Shown here piece after piece: positions 29,459-39,900 of a DNA stretch of 64,000 nt. Source of the stretch: Bifidobacterium pseudocatenulatum DSM 20438 = JCM 1200 = LMG 10505 (GTDB taxonomy: Bacteria; Actinomycetota; Actinomycetes; Actinomycetales; Bifidobacteriaceae); NCBI RefSeq assembly GCF_001025215.1, contig NZ_AP012330.1, forward strand, positions 310,001-374,000, given 5' to 3'. The position numbers were made by a program, and so were the translations under genes. Below the pieces are notes generated by a model, which did not search any database, was not told the DNA's origin, and saw nothing but the letters and a program-made list of their open reading frames with translations. Within the stretch, counting starts at the first letter, position 1, and each line of letters begins with the position of its first letter.

Positions 29459-30052
29459 TCACTTCAGCTTGGCAAGACCTGCGACCACGGCGGAAGCGAT
29501 AACGGCCTTGACCGCATCGCCTGCGACGAATCCCATGGAAGCCACGGCCACAATCGGCAGTGCGATGCCGGTAATGGCGGACTGCACGATGAAACCAAGC
29601 AGATAGTCAAGCGCAATGCAGCCGGCGACACAGGCAAACAGGTAACGTGCGGCGGTCAGCGCGCCATGCTTCAGCGAATCGGTGCGCGCCTCACCCTTCA
29701 GCAGCGACGTGACGATGGCCGCCGGCAGGAAGCCGATCAGGAAGCCGGCGCTCGGGCCAACCAATGCCATGGTGGAAGCGCCGCCGGCGAACACCGGCAG
29801 ACCGACCGCGCCGGCTGCCAGATACATGAGCATCGCGGCGCCGGCCTGCTTCCACGGCAGCATCAGCGCGGCCAGCATCACCACGAACGTCTGTAGCGTG
29901 ATCGGCACCGGCGTGCCCGGAATCGGCACGGCACCGGCCGCGGAGGCGGTCCACATGAGCACGGCGAACAGCGCCGGCTTGAGGATGGATCCGACAGTGC
30001 CGCTGGTGGCGGTTTTCAGCGTGGTTTTGAGTGTCAGCATTGCGTTACGCAC
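29459..30052 (-). CDS. bioY: Biotin transporter BioY (S component)
   Basis: A 197-residue integral membrane protein of the BioY family, the biotin-binding S component of energy-coupling factor transporters. About six hydrophobic segments are present. Family features include PGTPVPITLQTFVVMLAALMLPWKQAGAAMLMYLAAGAVGLPVF, and GPSAGFLIGFLPAA near residue 100. The GTG start at 30050-30052 is chosen because AAGGAGAA lies six bases before it; an upstream in-frame ATG would add nine residues but has no ribosome site. No energising ecfA or ecfT genes are adjacent. It ends about 30 bases from the end of birA, convergently, and is divergent from accBC. Confidence 0.93.
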   Translation of the reverse strand: MRNAMLTLKTTLKTATSGTVGSILKPALFAVLMWTASAAGAVPIPGTPVPITLQTFVVMLAALMLPWKQAGAAMLMYLAAGAVGLPVFAGGASTMALVGPSAGFLIGFLPAAIVTSLLKGEARTDSLKHGALTAARYLFACVAGCIALDYLLGFIVQSAITGIALPIVAVASMGFVAGDAVKAVIASAVVAGLAKLK

Positions 30053-30100
30053 GATAATTCTCCTTGGATGTGATTGCATTACGTTGATGAATCGACGATT

Positions 30101-30157
30101 GTTGACAGCCGAAATGATGGCAAGCGCGAAAGTGACGAAAATGCAAGGTTTGTCAAC
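30101..30157. promoter_or_regulatory. Face-to-face TTGACA motifs in the bioY-accBC divergent promoter region
   Basis: GTTGACA at 30101-30107 on the + strand and its exact inverse TGTCAAC at 30151-30157 face each other across 43 bases. Each could be a -35 element, one reading toward accBC and the other toward bioY, so the two promoters would overlap. Alternatively they could be half-sites of an operator. Matching -10 hexamers are not convincing. Confidence 0.4.
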
Positions 30158-30280
30158 TTATGCCCCCAATCGTAGGCTTGCCAAGTTTCGGTAACGTTTG
30201 TGGAGCCTTACAAAAAGATTGCGTGTCTTTTGTGGGAAACGAGTTCACGATTTTTCGTTCGCGCGACCAAACTTGACGTT

Positions 30281-32191
30281 ATGCCTAAAAATGTCAACAA
30301 ACTTCTGGTGGCGAATCGCGGAGAAATCGCGCTTCGCGTAGTGCGCACCGCCCGTGAGATGGGGATTCCCACGGTTGCGGTGTACGCGGAGCAGGATCGC
30401 CATGCACAATACGTGCAGATGGCTGACGACGCATATCTGCTTTCCGGAGACACGTATAAAGACACCTATCTCAACGAGGATCTGCTGATCGACATTCTGC
30501 AGCGCAGCGGTGCCGACGCAGTGCATCCAGGCTACGGATTCCTTTCCGAAGTGGCCACTTTCGCACAGAAAGTGATCGATGTGGGTGCGGCTTGGGTTGG
30601 TCCGAATCCGAAAGCCCTCGTGGATTTGGGGGATAAGATCACCGCACGTCGTGTGGCCACGTTCGCCAAAGTTCCGCCGGTTCCCGGCATTTCCCAGTCG
30701 ATTTCCGACATGCGATTGCTGCTGGATTTCGCGCATACGCACGGTTATCCGCTCATGCTTAAGCGTACCGATGGCGGCGGCGGTCGCGGCATCACGCTCG
30801 TGCACAACGATGACGAGCTGCGCGGTTTCTACATGAATCATGATGCGCTGCAGGGCGGTGATCTGAACGAATATTTCGTGGAACGATTCATCGACAAAGG
30901 ACGTCACGTCGAAACGCAGTGCGGCCGCGACTCGCACGGCAACTTCACCGTGTATTCCACGCGCGACTGCTCCGTGCAGCGCCGCAATCAGAAGCTTGTC
31001 GAAGAGGCGCCGGCACCGTTCCTTTCCTCCGAGGTGACCGACCAGCTGGAAACCTACTCTCGCCGACTGTTCGAAGCCGTCGATTACGAGGGGCTTGGCA
31101 CCTGCGAATTCATGGTGACCGAACAGGGCAAAGTGTACTTCCTGGAAGTCAATCCGCGTCTGCAGGTGGAGCATACCGTCAGCGAGGAGGTCTGCGGACT
31201 TGACCTGGTGCGCGAGCAGCTGACCATCGCCAACGGTGGGGAACTGACCGTGAACCATCCGCTTCGTGGACACAGTTTTGAACTGCGCCTGACCTGCGAG
31301 GATCCGGCGAAGAACCTCGCGCCAAGCTCCGGCACGCTGGCCTCGTTGCGCTGGCCGTCCGGCCCGGGCATCCGTGTGGATTCCGGCGTGGTCGAAGGCG
31401 ACACCATTTCGCCGAAATTCGATTCGATGATGGGCAAACTCGTGGTCACCGCATCTGACCGAGCGGCAGCAGTGGCCCGCGTGCGCCGCGCCTTGAGCGA
31501 GCTGAAGGTGGAAGGCGTGCCGACTCCGGCAAGCTTGTTCGAACAGATTTTCAACGACGACGAATTCACCGCCGAACACGGTGTTGCATACGATGTCAGC
31601 ACCAAATGGCTGGAACGCAAGTACCTCAACAAGGAAGCCGCATCATCGCAAGGCGGGCAGCCGGCGTCCATGTCTGGCGCTTCCGAGGTCGACAAGAAGG
31701 AATCCAGCGAAACCTTCGTCATCGAAGTCAACAATCGCAGAGTGTCGCTGACCGTGCCGAACGACATCGTCGCCAACCTGACGGGCGGTGCCAAAGCGCG
31801 TGACGCGAAACGTGCCATCCAGCCGCTGCGTGGGCAGGGACTGCATCATGCGCAGAAAAAACAGCAAAGCAATGACGGCCAATCCGGTGTGATCGCAAGC
31901 CCGATGCAGGCCGTCGTGACGCGTATCAATGTGGCCGAAGGCCAGCAGGTGGCCAAGGGCGACCTGCTCGTCGTGCTCGAATCCATGAAGATGGAAAACT
32001 ACGTGTATGCGCCGGTCAAGGGCGCTGTCACCAAGATTTTCGTGGGACCCGCGGCGGGCGTGGAAGCCGGCGAAACGTTGATGACCATCGACGTGACCGG
32101 AGCGAACGGTACGAAAGCCGGCGAAAACGGCGCAACTGGCGCTGCTGTTGACGGAACCGCAACCGACGGAACTATGGAAGGGGGTAAGTGA
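30281..32191 (+). CDS. accC: Acyl-CoA carboxylase alpha subunit: biotin carboxylase fused to biotin carboxyl carrier domain
   Basis: A 636-residue biotin carboxylase with a carried BCCP domain. ATP-grasp motifs are MLKRTDGGGGRGITL near residue 162, RDCSVQRRNQKLVEEAPAP near 232 and FLEVNPRLQVEHTVSEE near 288. The C-terminal carrier has VVLESMKMENYVYAP with the biotinyl lysine near residue 569, followed by a Gly/Thr/Ala-rich tail. With AccD it forms acetyl- and/or propionyl-CoA carboxylase to make malonyl-CoA for Fas. The ATG at 30281 gives the family N-terminus (MPKNVNKLLVANRGEIALRVV) but has no ribosome site; CAAACT seven bases upstream could serve a leaderless transcript. It overlaps accD by four bases. 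Confidence 0.95.
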   Translation: MPKNVNKLLVANRGEIALRVVRTAREMGIPTVAVYAEQDRHAQYVQMADDAYLLSGDTYKDTYLNEDLLIDILQRSGADAVHPGYGFLSEVATFAQKVIDVGAAWVGPNPKALVDLGDKITARRVATFAKVPPVPGISQSISDMRLLLDFAHTHGYPLMLKRTDGGGGRGITLVHNDDELRGFYMNHDALQGGDLNEYFVERFIDKGRHVETQCGRDSHGNFTVYSTRDCSVQRRNQKLVEEAPAPFLSSEVTDQLETYSRRLFEAVDYEGLGTCEFMVTEQGKVYFLEVNPRLQVEHTVSEEVCGLDLVREQLTIANGGELTVNHPLRGHSFELRLTCEDPAKNLAPSSGTLASLRWPSGPGIRVDSGVVEGDTISPKFDSMMGKLVVTASDRAAAVARVRRALSELKVEGVPTPASLFEQIFNDDEFTAEHGVAYDVSTKWLERKYLNKEAASSQGGQPASMSGASEVDKKESSETFVIEVNNRRVSLTVPNDIVANLTGGAKARDAKRAIQPLRGQGLHHAQKKQQSNDGQSGVIASPMQAVVTRINVAEGQQVAKGDLLVVLESMKMENYVYAPVKGAVTKIFVGPAAGVEAGETLMTIDVTGANGTKAGENGATGAAVDGTATDGTMEGGK

Positions 32192-33855
32192 TGACTGATA
32201 TCATCGCAAGCCCGGCCGTCAAAGAAGCCGTGAAGATCGTAATGGAACAGCAGGAGCGACTCGGCAAAAACGCGGCCGAAGCCGTCTCCGCGGCCGACCT
32301 GCCGGGCGCATCTCAGCCAATCCGCGCATCCGTGCTTCGTGCGGCGCAACTCGCGCACGAAGCGGAAGATCATGCCCGCAATCGCCAGCATGTCAAAGGC
32401 AAACTGACGGCGCGCGAACGTCTTGACCTGCTGCTTGACACCGGTTCCTTCGAGGAAATCGGACGATTCTGCGGCGGCGACATCAACGGCGGACGCGCGG
32501 GAGCGGCGGTCATCACCGGTTTCGGCGAAGTGTTCGGACGCAAAGTGGCCGTATACGCACAGGACTTTTCCGTGCGCGGCGGCACGCTGGGAGTCGCGGA
32601 AGGCCGCAAGATCTGCCGATTGATGGACAAAGCGCTCGACTTGAAAGTGCCGATCATCGCGCTTATCGATTCGGGCGGTGCCCGCATTCAAGAGGGCGTG
32701 GCCGCGCTGACGCAATACGGGCATCTGTTCCGTAAAACCTGCGACGCCAGCGGTTTCGTGCCGCAGCTCTCGCTGATTCTCGGCCCATGCGCGGGTGGAG
32801 CCGTGTACTGCCCGGCACTGACCGATCTGATCATCATGACCCGTGAAAACTCCAACATGTTCGTCACCGGTCCTGACGTGGTCAAAGCGGCCACAGGCGA
32901 AGTGATCAGCATGGACGACCTCGGCGGCGGATACGTGCACAACGCCACCTCCGGTGTGGCGCACTACCTGGGCGAAGACGAAGCCGACGCGATCGACTAC
33001 GCACGAACCGTGCTCGCCTACCTGCCGTCCAACTCCGACCTGCAGCCGCCCACCTACGCGTACGCCGCAACCCGCGCCGACCGTGACGTGGCCAAGCGAC
33101 TTGCCACCATCGTGCCGGACAACGACCGCCAGCCGTACGACGTGCTCGACGTGATCCGCTGCATCGTGGACTACGGCGAATTCGTGCAGGTGCACGAGCT
33201 GTTCGCAAGCTCCGCAGTGGTGGGATTCGCCTGCGTGAACGGGCATCCGATCGGCATTGTGGCAAACCAGCCGAACGTCAACGCGGGCATCCTCGACGTG
33301 GATTCCTCCGAAAAAGTGGCACGCTTCGTGCGTCTGTGCGACGCGTTCAACCTGCCGGTCGTCACCTTGGTGGACACCCCTGGGTACAAGCCTGGCGCCG
33401 AACAGGAACATGCAGGCATCATCCGCCGCGGTGCGAAAGTGATCTACGCCTACGCCAACGCGCAAGTGCCGCTGGTCACCGTAATCCTGCGAAAAGCCTT
33501 CGGCGGTGCCTACATCGTGATGGGATCCAAAGCCATTGGAGCCGACCTCAACTACGCTTGGCCATCCAGCCAAATCGCAGTGCTCGGCGCATCCGGAGCG
33601 GTGAACATCATCCATCGCAAAGACCTGCAGAAAGCCAAAGACGCAGGCAAAGACGTCGAAGCGCTCCGGTCCAAATACGTGGCCGACTACGAACGCACCA
33701 CCGTCAACGCGAATCTTTCGCTGGAAATGGGTGAAATCGACGCCATGATCGACCCCGAGCAAACGCGCGAAACCATCATCGAATCACTCAAACTGCTCTC
33801 CAGCAAGAAGCGTGTGCGCAAAACCACCAAACACCATGGCAACCAGCCGTTGTGA
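32188..33855 (+). CDS. accD: Acyl-CoA carboxylase beta subunit (carboxyltransferase)
   Basis: A 555-residue carboxyltransferase of the propionyl-/acetyl-CoA carboxylase beta type used by actinobacteria. Both crotonase-like halves are visible: KLTARERLDLLLDTGSFEEIG, LIDSGGARIQEGV and LILGPCAGGAVYCPALTD in the N half, and QPNVNAGILDVDSSEKVARFVRLCDAF, LVDTPGYKPGAEQEHAGIIRRGAKVIYAYANA and LRKAFGGAYIVMGSK in the C half, which provide the oxyanion-hole glycines and CoA and biotin sites. It starts at the ATGA overlap with accC and ends 98 bases before fas, so carboxylase and synthase are probably coexpressed. Transfers carboxyl from carboxybiotin to acetyl-CoA. Confidence 0.95.
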   Translation: MMTDIIASPAVKEAVKIVMEQQERLGKNAAEAVSAADLPGASQPIRASVLRAAQLAHEAEDHARNRQHVKGKLTARERLDLLLDTGSFEEIGRFCGGDINGGRAGAAVITGFGEVFGRKVAVYAQDFSVRGGTLGVAEGRKICRLMDKALDLKVPIIALIDSGGARIQEGVAALTQYGHLFRKTCDASGFVPQLSLILGPCAGGAVYCPALTDLIIMTRENSNMFVTGPDVVKAATGEVISMDDLGGGYVHNATSGVAHYLGEDEADAIDYARTVLAYLPSNSDLQPPTYAYAATRADRDVAKRLATIVPDNDRQPYDVLDVIRCIVDYGEFVQVHELFASSAVVGFACVNGHPIGIVANQPNVNAGILDVDSSEKVARFVRLCDAFNLPVVTLVDTPGYKPGAEQEHAGIIRRGAKVIYAYANAQVPLVTVILRKAFGGAYIVMGSKAIGADLNYAWPSSQIAVLGASGAVNIIHRKDLQKAKDAGKDVEALRSKYVADYERTTVNANLSLEMGEIDAMIDPEQTRETIIESLKLLSSKKRVRKTTKHHGNQPL

Positions 33856-33952
33856 CGGGTGCAAAGTGCGCGGATGAATCGTAAGCAAACGTAAACGCAA
33901 GAATCAATCGCAAGAACACATCGCAAGATTTTTGAAATAAGTAAGGAACATC

Positions 33953-36900
33953 ATGAACACTTTTTTTCTTGATCGACTGAACGGTGAGCCGCACGCGCTC
34001 GCCTTCGCCGGACAATCCACCCCATGGCCGGTGGCACTCACCGACCAAAGCGCCAATCCGGTGCTCAACGAAGCGCTGCACGCCCATGCCGACGCAGCCC
34101 AGGCACTGCTGTACCCGGTGTCAGCCGACCTGCTCGCCACCACCGGCCGCCCGGTCGACCTGTTTGGATTCGAACCGAATCCGGCACGACTCGGCGCTGC
34201 CGCAGCGGCTTCCGCAAGCGTTCCGGGCATTGCTCTCGCCCAGTTGGGTGCGCTGCTCGACGCTGCTTCTCTCGGCTACAATCCCGCCGTTGCCAAGCCG
34301 GTTGCCGTGCTCGGTCACTCCCAAGGCGTGCTCGCCGTGCACATGGTGCAGTCGATTGTCGAAGCGGGTTCCATTGAGGCGGCTTCCGCGCAAATTGATG
34401 AAATTCTTGCGATTGCCACGCTGATCGGTGTTGCCGGCACCCGTCAGGCGCGTCAGCTTGGTCTTGCCGCACGTCACGGCGAAGCCACGCCGATGCTGTC
34501 GGTCAAAGACATCACCCGCGCCCAGGTGGATGCGCTGATCAAGCGTGTTTCCGGTGCCCGCGGCCCGATTGCCGTGGCCGTCACCAATTCCGCCACGCAT
34601 TATGTGCTCTCCGGCTACCCAGAGGATCTGGCCGCGTTCGGCGTGGAAGTGGCCAAGGAGCACAAGCACCAGGCCAAGCTGCGCGAAGAGAAGGTGCGTG
34701 GCGGCCGTGTGTTCGAACCGGTGCTCGAATACCTTGACGTGACCCTGCCGTTCCACAGCCCGCTCATGGCCGATGCTGTTTCACAGGCTGTTTCATGGGC
34801 GGAATCCTGCGGAATCAATGCCGACCACGCTCGCGAGCTTGCCGCCGAAGTGCTGCTCAACCATGTGGATTGGGCCGCCCGCGTGCGTGCGCTCATGAAA
34901 TCCACCGATCCGAGTGCCCTGTGGGTGTTGGATTTTGGTCCGGGAACCACCGTTGGCAAACTGTTCTCCACTGTTGCCCAAGGCACTGGTGTCGGTGTGG
35001 TGGAAGCCTCCACCGTGGCTGATCGCGGCGAGCTTTCCACGCTGGAAACCTTGCCTGAGCGCACCCAGAACTGGACCCGCTTCGCACCAAGCATCATCCA
35101 CACCTCCGCTGGAGACAAGGTGCGCACCGCATTCACTGAACTGACCGGCAAGGCTCCGGTACTGCTCGCCGGCATGACCCCGACCACCGTGGAACCGGAA
35201 ATCGTGGCAGCGGCCGCCAACGCCGGCTACTGGGCGGAACTTGCAGGCGGTGGCCAGGTGACCGCCAGCGTGTTCGACCGTCATGTCGCCAAGCTGGAAG
35301 AAGAGCTTGAAGAAGGCCGTACCGTTGAATTCAACGCGATGTTCATGGACCGCTACCTGTGGAACCTGCAGTTCGGATCCCAGCGTATCGTGCCGAAGAA
35401 GCGTGCCAGCGGCACTCCGATCGACGGCGTGGTCGTGTCCGCGGGCATTCCGGAACTTGACGAGGCCGTGGAACTCATCCACAATCTCAACGCCGACGGA
35501 TTCCCGTATGTGAGCTTTAAGCCGGGCACCGTCGACCAGATTCGTCAGGTGGTGCGTATCGCCAAGGCCGTCGCTCCGGTCAAGGTGCTGATCGAAGTTG
35601 AAGGCGGTTCCGCAGGCGGTCACCATTCGTGGGAATCGTTGGATGATCTGCTGCTGAGCACCTATGCTGAAGTGCGCGAACAGTCGAACCTTGTGCTCGT
35701 GGTCGGTGGCGGCATCGGTACGCCGGAACGTGGCGCCGACTACATCACCGGCGAATGGTCCGCCGAATACGGTCGACCGCTCATGCCGGTGGATGGCGTG
35801 CTCGTCGGCACCGCCGTGATGACCGCCAAGGAAGCGCACACCAGCCCTGAAGTCAAGCAGATGCTCGTCAATACCCCAGGCATTCCCGCCAAGGGAGCAG
35901 ACGCCGATCCGTTCGCTCCGCTGGGCGAACAGTGGGTGCCGAGCGGCCAGGCCAAGGGTGGAGTCACTTCCGGCCTGAGCCACCTGCATGCCGACATTTA
36001 CGAGCTGGAAAACTCTTCCGCACGTTGTGGACGCCTGCTGGTGCGCGTGATGAAGCATCCGGAAGAGCTGGAAAGCCGCCGTGAGGAAATCATCGAAGCG
36101 TTGAACGCCACCGCGAAGCCGTATTTCGGTGACCTGAAGGCCATGACCTATCTCGCATGGGCGCAGCGTTTCGCCGATCTCGCTTTCCCTGGGGTCGACG
36201 AAACCTATGCCGATCGCTTCCTGCACTTGCTGCAGCGTATTGAAGCTCGCGTCACCACGCAGGAAAGCGGCGAATTCGCATCGCTGTTCGCATCCCGTGC
36301 CGATGTGGAATCCGATCCGCACGCGGCCATCGCCAAGCTTGCCGAAGCCTATCCGCAAGCCGACGAACTGACCGTCACCCCGATGGATGAAGCTTGGTTC
36401 CCGGTGCTCGTGCGTGAATATCCGAAGCCAATGCCGTTCGTGCCCGTCATCGACAACGACCTGCTGCGTTGGTGGGGTCAGGACCAGCTGTGGCAGTCCG
36501 AAGACTCCCGATACTCCGCCGATTCCGTGCGTATTATTCCTGGTCCGATCTCCGTCGCGGGCATCACCACCGTTGACGAACCGGTCGCCGACATTCTTGG
36601 CCGTTTCGAAGCGGCCATGGTTAAGCGCGTTTCCGCAGAATCGCCGATCGCAGCTAAAACCGCGTTCGCCCAGCTCGGCGTGGCATCTTCCGCAGAAGAA
36701 TTCATTCGCAAATCCCCGAACATTTCGTGGGTGGGCCATCTTATGGCAAACCCGGCATACGGCACCAGCAACGGTGACGCCAACTATGAGATTCGCAAGA
36801 TTTCCAGCGAAGGGAGTGTCGAAAAGTACGATCTCGACATCCATCTCGATACCTACTGGGACAACGATCCGGACGGTGGCAAGTCCAAGCATGCCGTACG

Positions 36901-39900
36901 AGACATCGTCATCCCGCTGAACGTAGACGGCAACGAATCCGGGCTCTTCCCGGTGGTCGACCGTGACCGCCTACCGGAACACGTGTACCGTATGCTTGCA
37001 GACACTGCCGGCATTGGTAACACCGCCATTACTGGCGACAAGCTTACCGCCATGCCTGTTATTGAACAGGTGGCTGACAAAGCCTCCTATCCGTTCGGCC
37101 AGGCGCATGCCAGCTACACGCTGTCCGCCAACCTCGGCTTCGACCATGAAGCGGCCACCGGCGGCGCGCTGCCAAGCAACCTGGTGCCGTCGCGCATCGC
37201 ACCGGACGCGCTCGTCGGGCCGGCATGGCCCGCCATCTACGCGGCCCTCGGATCCGTGTACGTCAACGGCTTCCCTGTGATCGAAGGCCTGCTCAACGCA
37301 GTGCATCTCGACCATCTCATCGAACTGGAAGTCAGCGAAGACGAACTGCTCAAGCATATCGGCGAACAAATCGCGCTGACCAGCTGGGCCGAAGACTACT
37401 TCGAATCGGCATCCGGCCGTGTGGTGACCATCCACGTCACCCACAGCACGCAAGACGGCACCGTGCTTGCCAACGAAACCGAACGTTTCGCCATCCGTGG
37501 TCGTGCATACTCCGACGCACTGCCGCCGGAAGCACCGGACTATGGTGGAATCGACGCGGAAATCGAAAGCACTCCGCGCCGACTGCTGCGCCGCGTCAAG
37601 GTGACCGCTCCACACGAGATGACCGCCTTCGCACGTACTTCCGGCGATTTCAACCCGATCCACACCTCGCATCGTGGCGCTGCTGTTTCCGGTCTTGCGG
37701 CACCGCTCGTGCACGGCATGTGGCTCTCCGCAACCGCACAATACGCGGTGCAGGCGCTTGACGGCAAGGGTGCGCACTATGAAATCGCAGGCTGGACCTA
37801 CAACATGTACGGCATGGTGCAGCTCGACGACGAAGTGGAAATCTCCATCGAACGCGTCGGACGCGTGGCTCACTCCGGCATGGTGCTCGAAGTGACCAGC
37901 CGTATCAAAGGCAACATCGTGTCTCGTGGCACCGCCATCGTGCGTGCGCCGAAGTCCGCGTTCGTATACCCGGGCCAGGGCATACAGCGGCAGGGCATGG
38001 TGCTCGACGAGCGTGCCAAGTCCCCGGCCGCACGAGACGTGTGGGAGCGTGCCGACAAGGTGACCCGCGAGAAGCTTGGATTCTCGATCCTTGCCGTCGT
38101 GCGTGACAATCCGAAGGAACTGACCGCCAACGGCGTGACCTACCGCCATCCGGAAGGCCTGCTCAACCTGACCCAGTTCACGCAGGTGGCGCTCGCCACC
38201 GTGGCATTCGCCCAGACCGCACGTCTGCGCGAAGCCGGCGCCGACATTTGGCCTGCCTATTTCGCAGGCCACTCGCTGGGCGAATACAACGCGTTGAGCT
38301 CCTTCGCCGGCGTGATTCCGCTGGAAACCGTGATCGAACTCGTGTTCCACCGCGGCTCCACCATGCATCACCTCATTCCGCGCGATGCGAAGGGCCGTTC
38401 CAACTACCGTATGGGTGCGTTGCGTCCGAACCAGTTCGGTGTGGGCGATGACGGCGTGCGCGAGTACGTTGAATCCGTGTCGAAGGCTTCCGGCGAGTTC
38501 CTGCAGATCGTGAACTACAACTTGGCTGGACAGCAGTATGCCGTGGCAGGCACCATCGCCGGTTTGAAGGCGCTGAAGGCCGATTCCAGCCGCCGCGTGG
38601 CCGAATATGGCGGCAAGCCAGCGTTCATGCTGGTGCCGGGCATCGATGTGCCGTTCCATTCCACGCTGCTGCGCAAGGGCGTGCCGGAATTCCGTGACAA
38701 GCTTGACGCGCTCCTGCCGCAGACCATCGATTACCGTGGCCGTCTGGTCGGACGCTACATTCCGAACCTGGTTGCGGCTCCGTTCGAAATGACGAAGGAA
38801 TTCGCGGCCAAGATTCTCGAAGTCGTGCCGTCCGAGCGCATTCAGGCCGCTTTAGATGATCCGCAGATTTGGGATTCCTATGCTGCTGATGATCAGAAGC
38901 TCGGCCGATTGCTGCTTACGGAACTGCTGTCTTGGCAGTTCGCCTCTCCGGTGCGTTGGATTGAGACGCAGGCTCTGCTGTTCGGTTCCTCCGAGCAGGG
39001 CGGTCTTGGTGTGGAAGAGTATGTTGAGGTTGGTCTCGGCAATGCTCCGACGCTCGCCAATCTGGGTTCCAAGACGTTGCGTCTGCCGCAGTTTGCCGGT
39101 CGCGATGTGACGGTATACAACGTTGGTCGCGATGAAGGCCGCGTATACATGACTGATTCCGATTCGTTGGTTCCGGAAGAAGATGCTGACGATTCTGCGG
39201 TTGCGACTTCTGCTTCTTCTGCGGCTGCTGCTCCGGCTGTTGCCTCAGCTCCTGCGGCTGCTCCTGCTGCTGTTGCGGAAGTTCCGGTTGCTGCAGCTTC
39301 TGCTCCTGCAGGTGCTCCGTCGGGTGCCGCCGTTGCGGATGTTGCATTCAAGGCATCCGATGCGATTGCCACATTGCTGGCTTACTCGGCTAAGGTTCGC
39401 CCCGATCAGATCGGCGAAAGCGATACCACCGATACGCTGACCAATGGTGTGTCTTCTCGCCGTAATCAGCTGCTTATGGACATCAGTTCCGAACTGGGTG
39501 TGGCTTCCGTGGATGGTGCTGCCGAAGCGACGGTCAAGGCGCTGAGCGCTTTGGTCAACAAGGTCGCTCCGAACTACAAGGCGTTCGGTCCGGTGCTGTC
39601 TGACATTGTGCGCGACCGTGTGCGTGGCATGTTCGGTGCCGCCGGTGTGAAGCTCGGCCAGATCACTAAGCGTGTGACCGATACATGGCAGCTTGGCGAA
39701 GGGTGGGCTTCCCATGCGGTGGCTGCGCTCGTGCTCGAAACCCGTGAGGGGGCCAGCTCTCGTGGCGGTGACCTTGCCTCGTTGAGTACGGATGCCGTTT
39801 CCAATGCGACCGCTGCCAACGCGCTGATCGATGCGGCCGTGCAGAAGGTTGCTGCCGATAAGGGCATCGCCGTTGCCATGCCGAGCGCCGGTGGCGCAGC

